From CAZFHZ01 sp964519015 (GTDB taxonomy: Bacteria > Blakebacterota > Blakebacteria > Blakebacterales > CAYUVJ01), in the NCBI GenBank assembly GCA_964519015.1, contig CAZFHZ010000010.1, positions 1 to 47,481 on the forward strand: 47,481 nt of DNA. Direction: 5' to 3'. Under the pieces are notes generated by a model, which was given only the letters and a program-made list of their open reading frames with translations, was not told the DNA's origin and searched no databases. The translations under genes were made by a program, and so were the position numbers. Shown in pieces: positions 43,518-47,481 of this stretch (positions are counted from its first letter, which is position 1; every line of letters begins with the position of its first letter).

Positions 43518-44606
43518 ATGGAACCACCGCTCCGGGCCACCCGATACCAGCGCAAGATCGCCGCCGGGCTCGACCGCGCCCTGCGACAGGCCTGGACCCC
43601 GGGCCGTCCGTCGGAACTCTCCGAGATCCGCCTCATCGTCTTCAGCGACCATCACCGGACCGATCGCGGCCGCACCGACGATTTCCGGATCTGCGAACCG
43701 GCCTACAGTGCCGCTCTCGGCTGGTACCTGGAACAGGGACACCAGCTGCTCCTGCTGGGGGATGTCGAAGAGCTCTGGACCACTCATCCCGACCGGGTAC
43801 TCAGCTCCTACCGGACGGTCATGGAATTGGAACGCGCCTTCATGGAGGGGGATCGCCTCTGGCGCTTCTGGGGGAATCACGACGACCTGTGGCAGCATCC
43901 GGGCGCGGTGGCCCATTGGCTGGAGCCCGTGTATGGGCCCCAGCTGCGCATGATCGAGGGGATGCGGATCGAGATCACCGCCGCCGGGAAGACACTCGGC
44001 ACGCTCTTCTTCACCCACGGGCACCAGGGGGAGTTCTTCAGCGACCGGTACGGTCGGCTCGGTCAGTGGGGCTCCCAGACCTTCCTGCGGCCGTGGAAAC
44101 GGGTGACCCGCGCCCCCTCGGTGACGCCGGCCAGCGACAACCGTTTACGCAAGCGCCACAACATCGCCATGTACCTGTGGGCCCTCCGCCACCCCGGGAC
44201 CGTCCTGATCGCCGGGCATACCCACAAGCCGGTCTTTTTAACCCGCGAGAACACCGAGCGGATGGAGCAGCAGCTGGCCGAGCGGCGGCAGGAGCCCGGC
44301 TGGCCCCCCTCCGAACTCGCCCGCTCCCGCGCCGAGATCGAATGGATCAAGGCCGAGCAGCGACTGCAGTGCGAGGAGGTGGAGGAGGAACTGCGCCCGC
44401 TCACCCCCTGCTACTTCAACACCGGCTGCTGTTCGTTCCGCGATGGTGACGTGACCGGCCTGGAGGTGGCCGACGGGAAGATCCGGCTGGTGCGCTGGCC
44501 CGACGACCACAAGCTGCCGCGCCCGAAGACTCTGGTCGAGGCCTCGCTCGCCGACGTACTCACCGACGCGTTGCGGTCGGCATCGACTCGCCCGCCGTGC
44601 GCGTGA
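43518..44606 (+). CDS. Metallophosphoesterase (calcineurin-like)
   Basis: 362 residues. All five metal-site motifs are present in order: FSDHH (Asp44, His46), LLGDVEELW, WGNHDD, FTHGHQGE and AGHTHKP. Large insertions between the fourth and fifth motifs, and an Arg/Glu-rich helical tail (RTRENTERMEQQLAERRQ-like region), are unusual for UDP-diacylglucosamine hydrolases (LpxH), which it otherwise resembles in motif spacing. There is no signal peptide. It begins 8 bases after the peptidase stop. Substrate unknown. Confidence 0.85.
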   Translation: MEPPLRATRYQRKIAAGLDRALRQAWTPGRPSELSEIRLIVFSDHHRTDRGRTDDFRICEPAYSAALGWYLEQGHQLLLLGDVEELWTTHPDRVLSSYRTVMELERAFMEGDRLWRFWGNHDDLWQHPGAVAHWLEPVYGPQLRMIEGMRIEITAAGKTLGTLFFTHGHQGEFFSDRYGRLGQWGSQTFLRPWKRVTRAPSVTPASDNRLRKRHNIAMYLWALRHPGTVLIAGHTHKPVFLTRENTERMEQQLAERRQEPGWPPSELARSRAEIEWIKAEQRLQCEEVEEELRPLTPCYFNTGCCSFRDGDVTGLEVADGKIRLVRWPDDHKLPRPKTLVEASLADVLTDALRSASTRPPCA

Positions 44607-44615
44607 GGATTCTGT

Positions 44616-45014
44616 TCAGCGGCTGGTGACCATTTCCGACGACACAGAGGTATGCACGTCGAAACGGGGCGGATGCTCCAGGTGCTTCTTGACCGCACAC
44701 TGGTCGGCGGCCCGGATCACCGCCTCCCGGTACTTCTCCGGGAAGCCGGCGGGGAGCTGGATGTCCAGTTCGACCCCGGCGACCATCCGGGTGACCGGGT
44801 CCAGGGTCATCCGCTGGACGATGCGCAGGTCATCGGTCGGCAGGCCGCGCTGCTGGCAGAAACCGAGCACGTAGATACCGGCACAGGTGCCGATCGAGGC
44901 CAGGAAGAGGGCGAAGGGAGCGGGGGCCGTCCCATCCTGGTTGGTCGTTATGGTCAGGGGGCCGGCCAGCGCGTCCACGCGGGCGCCGCCGGGGAAGACG
45001 ATCTCGAGCTCCAT
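44616..45014 (-). CDS. OsmC-like protein (YhfA type)
   Basis: 132 residues, full OsmC fold. The redox cysteines are Cys44 in ASIGTCAGIYVLGFC and Cys106 in AADQCAVKKHLEHPP. PAPFALFLASIGTCAG is the usual substrate-site helix. OsmC proteins reduce organic hydroperoxides; YhfA-like members are less well characterised. GGAG lies upstream of the ATG. It is transcribed from the AT-rich promoter at 45065-45104 and converges on the phosphoesterase gene. Confidence 0.85.
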   Translation of the reverse strand: MELEIVFPGGARVDALAGPLTITTNQDGTAPAPFALFLASIGTCAGIYVLGFCQQRGLPTDDLRIVQRMTLDPVTRMVAGVELDIQLPAGFPEKYREAVIRAADQCAVKKHLEHPPRFDVHTSVSSEMVTSR

Positions 45015-45064
45015 ACCGGTCTGCTCCGTTCCGGGGTGTTCGATTCCAGGAATGTTCGGTCAAT

Positions 45065-45104
45065 CTATCGTATTCAATAATATAAGATAGTATAGAAGAA
45101 GCAA
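45065..45104 (-). promoter_or_regulatory. AT-rich promoter with dyad for the OsmC-like gene
   Basis: Minus strand: TTGCTT (45104-45099), 16 bases, TATTAT (45082-45077). An imperfect dyad, CTATCGTAT (45065-45073) and ATAAGATAG (45082-45090), eight of nine positions matching with an 8-base gap, surrounds the -10. In this GC-rich setting it stands out and suggests repression, possibly redox-responsive. Confidence 0.6.
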
Positions 45105-45159
45105 GCCCATCCAGCAGTTACCGCATCGGGAGGTGAACTTCGGTCCGGCCCGGTCGGGG

Positions 45160-46560
45160 CTACTCCTGGCCGCTCCAGCAGAAGGTGCAGACCTTCTCGG
45201 CCGGGAGCCCGATCGCCTCGATCAGGTCGTCCATCCGCTGGTAGCGCAGGGTGGTCAGCTTCAGGCGGTCCCGGACGCGCTCGACCATCCGGGCATGCCG
45301 CTCACTATCCGGGTCGGTGTAGCCGACCGGAACCCCGGCGTCGGTGCCCTCGAGTTCGGCCACCGCCCGGCGGCCGGCCAGGTCGAGTTCGGAGCGGGAG
45401 CGGCTGAAGTTGAGGTACTTGCAGCCGAAGCAGAGGGGGGGGCAGGCCGGACGCATGTGCACCTCCCGGGCCCCCTCATCGTACAGACGCTGGATGGTGT
45501 CCTGGAGCTGGGTCCCCCGCACGATCGAGTCCTCGCAGAACAGCAGGCGCTTCCCCTCGATCAGTTCCCGCACCGGGATGAGTTTCATGCGGGCGACCAG
45601 GTCGCGCACGGTCTGGTCCTGCGGCATGAACGAACGCGGCCAGGTCGGGGTGTACTTGACGAAGGGACGCTGGTAGGGGAGACCCCGCTCGTTGGCGTAG
45701 CCGACGGCGTGGGCGGTCCCCGAGTCGGGGATGCCCGCCACGACGTCCACCGCCACATTATCCCGCCGGGCAAGGGCGCGCCCGCAGCGGTAGCGGGTGG
45801 CCTCCACGTTGATTCCCTCGTAACTGGAGGCGGGATAGCCGTAGTAGACCCAGAGGAAGGCGCAGATGCGCATCCGCTCGTCGGGGGGTCTCATCTGCTC
45901 GGCGCCTTCCGGGGTGAGCAGGACGATCTCCCCCGGTCCGAGGTAACGGTCGACCTCGTAGCCCAGGTTGGGGAGGGCGCAGGTCTCCAGGGTGGCCGCC
46001 CAGGTCCCCTCCTTGCGCCCGATCACGACCGGGGTGCGCCCGAGCCGGTCGCGGGCGACGAAGATTCCCTCATCGGTCAGCAGCATGATCGAGCAGGAGC
46101 CCTCCACGACCTCCTGGGCGTGCTCGATCCCGGCCGTGAAGGTCGCTTCCCGGTTGATCAGCATGGCCACGGCCTCGGTGGGATTGATCTCTCCCCCGCT
46201 CATCTCGGAGAAGTGGGCGGTGCGGCTGGAGAAGGCCTCCCGCACGATCTCCTTCAGATTGTTGACCCGCCCCACCGTCACGATGGCGAAGGTACCCAGC
46301 TGCGAGCGGATGATGAGCGGCTGGTCCTCGTGATCGCTGATGATCCCGATCCCGTATCGCCCGTGCATCCGGGCGATGTCCTCCTCGAACTTCGACCGGA
46401 ACTGGGCGTTGGTGATGTCGTGGATGTGCCGCTGGATCCCGCTGGAGTTGCGGGCGGCCAGCCCGCCGCGCACGGTGCCGAGATGGGAGTGGTAGTCGGT
46501 ACCGAAGAAGAGGTCGGTGATGCAGTCCTCGCGCGAGGCGAGGCCGAAGAAGCCGCTCAT
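45160..46560 (-). CDS. purF: Amidophosphoribosyltransferase-like protein lacking the glutaminase nucleophile
   Basis: 466 residues. The Ntn-type glutaminase domain begins MSGFFGLASREDCITDLFFG; the residue after Met is Ser2, not the catalytic Cys of normal PurF. The phosphoribosyltransferase domain keeps the PRPP loop, CEDSIVRGTQLQDTI. Cysteines ACPPLCFGC and the terminal VCTFCWSG recall the iron-sulfur ligands of Bacillus PurF. Bacteroidetes have similar proteins beginning MGGFFG. GGAGG precedes the ATG at 46560. It probably makes phosphoribosylamine with ammonia, or has a changed role; the symbol is used for family, not proven activity. Confidence 0.85.
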   Translation of the reverse strand: MSGFFGLASREDCITDLFFGTDYHSHLGTVRGGLAARNSSGIQRHIHDITNAQFRSKFEEDIARMHGRYGIGIISDHEDQPLIIRSQLGTFAIVTVGRVNNLKEIVREAFSSRTAHFSEMSGGEINPTEAVAMLINREATFTAGIEHAQEVVEGSCSIMLLTDEGIFVARDRLGRTPVVIGRKEGTWAATLETCALPNLGYEVDRYLGPGEIVLLTPEGAEQMRPPDERMRICAFLWVYYGYPASSYEGINVEATRYRCGRALARRDNVAVDVVAGIPDSGTAHAVGYANERGLPYQRPFVKYTPTWPRSFMPQDQTVRDLVARMKLIPVRELIEGKRLLFCEDSIVRGTQLQDTIQRLYDEGAREVHMRPACPPLCFGCKYLNFSRSRSELDLAGRRAVAELEGTDAGVPVGYTDPDSERHARMVERVRDRLKLTTLRYQRMDDLIEAIGLPAEKVCTFCWSGQE

Positions 46561-46643
46561 CGGGGGTGTCCTCCACAAGGGTGGAACAGGGACCGTCCGC
46601 AAGGTGTCATCGGGGGGCGACAAAACCTCACAGGATAAACACC

Positions 46644-46680
46644 CACCGTTACAAGTTCGTCCGTCTGTTTGTAATCGGTG
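46644..46680. promoter_or_regulatory. Symmetric divergent promoter/operator between purF and sigma-like gene
   Basis: The arms CACCGTTACAA (46644-46654) and TTGTAATCGGTG (46669-46680) form a long dyad with one extra base. Each strand then shows TTACAA followed after 17 bases by TAATCG (plus) or TAACGG (minus), so the same dyad may serve both promoters and a shared regulator. Confidence 0.5.
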
Positions 46681-46709
46681 AGCCGGCCCTTTCCGGAGGT
46701 GTCTGCCGC

Positions 46710-47481
46710 ATGCCTGATCCATCTGGTCCCAGGCAAGAAGCGAACCGGCCCTGGCTCGATGAAGAGTCCCGGCGCCGTATGGACCGGGCGATTCGCAGAG
46801 TAGCCGATCGCCGCTTGGCCGATGGCGACCAGAAAGATGATCTGATCGGTGAAGCCTGGGTGAGGATTGTTGAACATCATCCTGAGCTGAGAGAACGAGC
46901 GAAGGCTCCCGCCTGGGCGGCATCCATTACTCGCCATATTCTCGGGGATTGGATCCGGAAGCGCGAAAGAGATGCCGGAACAACCGAAGAAGCGGGACTG
47001 GATCCGACCCTGGGGATTCCGACTGAGTATTCCCTGACAGAAGACGAATTGATCGATTCGATGGATCGGATCGATAGGATCGTCCTGGCTGTGAATGACT
47101 TCAAGGGACTCAGGAAGACCGTCGTTGTTCTCAAATACTGGTCTGACCTTACCTTCAAGGAGACAGCAGACCTTTTGGGAGTTCCGGTTGACACGGTCGA
47201 ATACCTGCATCGGAGAGCCGTAGGGGAATTGCGTGCGTTGCTGGAGAAGACCCCCCCGGAACCGGGGATACGGCAGGCGCAGTGTCCGGAGTCGATCAGG
47301 AGGAGGATCCTGCCTCTCAGGGAACTTGTGGATGCGGCGGTGGACAAGTTGGAGTTGTTGATCTTGATACAACAGAAGTGCAGTTCATTGCCGGTTCCCG
47401 AGGAATGGGTAGAGCGGGCGAAGATCCTCAAGGCACACGTACAATTTGCTGTCTCCTGTTTGCAGGTTGGTATCGCGTGGG
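46710..47481 (+). CDS. Sigma-factor-like (ECF-type) regulator with C-terminal extension (3' partial)
   Basis: 257 codons without a stop; it runs off the window. Sigma2-like: DGDQKDDLIGEAWVRIVEHHPEL...PAWAASITRHILGDWIRKRERD. Sigma4-like: FKGLRKTVVVLKYWSDLTFKETADLLGVPVDTVEYLHRRAVGELRALL. After sigma4 comes an extension of at least 75 residues (ESIRRRILPLRELVDAAVDKLELLILIQQ...) with no recognised family. GGAGG lies 10 bases before the ATG. Codon use is less GC-biased than in neighbouring genes. The -35-like core and spacing suggest its own promoter in the dyad upstream. Confidence 0.75.
   Translation, partial: MPDPSGPRQEANRPWLDEESRRRMDRAIRRVADRRLADGDQKDDLIGEAWVRIVEHHPELRERAKAPAWAASITRHILGDWIRKRERDAGTTEEAGLDPTLGIPTEYSLTEDELIDSMDRIDRIVLAVNDFKGLRKTVVVLKYWSDLTFKETADLLGVPVDTVEYLHRRAVGELRALLEKTPPEPGIRQAQCPESIRRRILPLRELVDAAVDKLELLILIQQKCSSLPVPEEWVERAKILKAHVQFAVSCLQVGIAW

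Noticed and set aside
40150..43527. 1125-codon open frame on the minus strand
   Set aside because: It is antisense to the GWxTD and M28 genes, both with clear motifs; long shadow frames are expected at this GC content.
46561..46709. Purine riboswitch or PurR-box before purF
   Set aside because: No purine aptamer consensus or PurR-like CGAA motif; only the symmetric dyad described was found.

Overview
The window looks like part of a metagenome-assembled genome from an uncultured Gram-negative lineage of the FCB/Eisenbacteria-Krumholzibacteria-Zixibacteria kind. This placement is an inference. It rests on high GC, an exported kelch protein ending in a dockerin-like, a cohesin-like and a C-terminal FlgD/Por-type sorting domain, a GWxTD lipoprotein, a DUF5916 outer-membrane protein, tricorn-like S41 and CsgG-type exported proteins, and a Bacteroidetes-style PurF. 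A run of ten Ns at 357-366 marks an assembly gap. No tRNA, rRNA, CRISPR array, IS element or prophage gene was seen.

Layout. 1-3.2 kb: end of the giant kelch surface protein, followed by a clear terminator. 3.3-7.5 kb (+): Tat-exported NAD-dependent epimerase-like lipoprotein, nucleotide-carrier-like MFS transporter and methyltransferase with overlapping ends, then a second epimerase. 14.3-7.5 kb (-): a compact run thiE-thiM-mobA-molybdopterin oxidoreductase-4x[4Fe-4S] protein-NrfD/DmsC-type anchor-second Tat-exported epimerase. It couples thiamine salvage and molybdenum cofactor maturation to a three-subunit molybdoenzyme whose catalytic subunit has no Tat signal. 14.4-18 kb: a Cys/Met-metabolism PLP enzyme, a zinc-ribbon DUF2007 protein, and the carboxyltransferase and biotin carrier of an acyl-CoA (probably propionyl-CoA) carboxylase. 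A methionine gamma-lyase would supply 2-oxobutyrate and thence propionyl-CoA.

18-31.9 kb: a DUF5916 outer-membrane protein; a membrane protein plus winged-helix regulator under a palindromic promoter; three translationally coupled genes (two B12-type radical SAM enzymes and an unknown protein); a separately promoted ketosynthase plus FabK-like flavin oxidoreductase plus topoisomerase IB; then two tandem CsgG-like exported paralogues and a small exported protein. The radical SAM/ketosynthase stretch (21.4-27.5 kb) is the best candidate for an undescribed biosynthetic system. 32-39.5 kb (mostly -): tricorn-like protease, membrane-anchored MutS-family ATPase, a B3/B4-domain protein that overlaps an ECF sigma gene tail to tail, and a second membrane-protein/winged-helix module leading into that sigma gene. 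39.8-44.6 kb (+): GWxTD lipoprotein, M28 peptidase and metallophosphoesterase. 44.6-46.6 kb (-): OsmC-like protein and a PurF whose glutaminase nucleophile is replaced by serine. A divergent sigma-factor-like gene runs off the end.

Several genes have recognisable sigma70-type promoters with 17-bp spacers (TTGACA/TTGCAG with -10 boxes such as TAGATT, TACCAT, GATAAT), so the housekeeping sigma factor appears canonical. Short overlaps (ATGA, GTGA) are the rule and indicate translational coupling.
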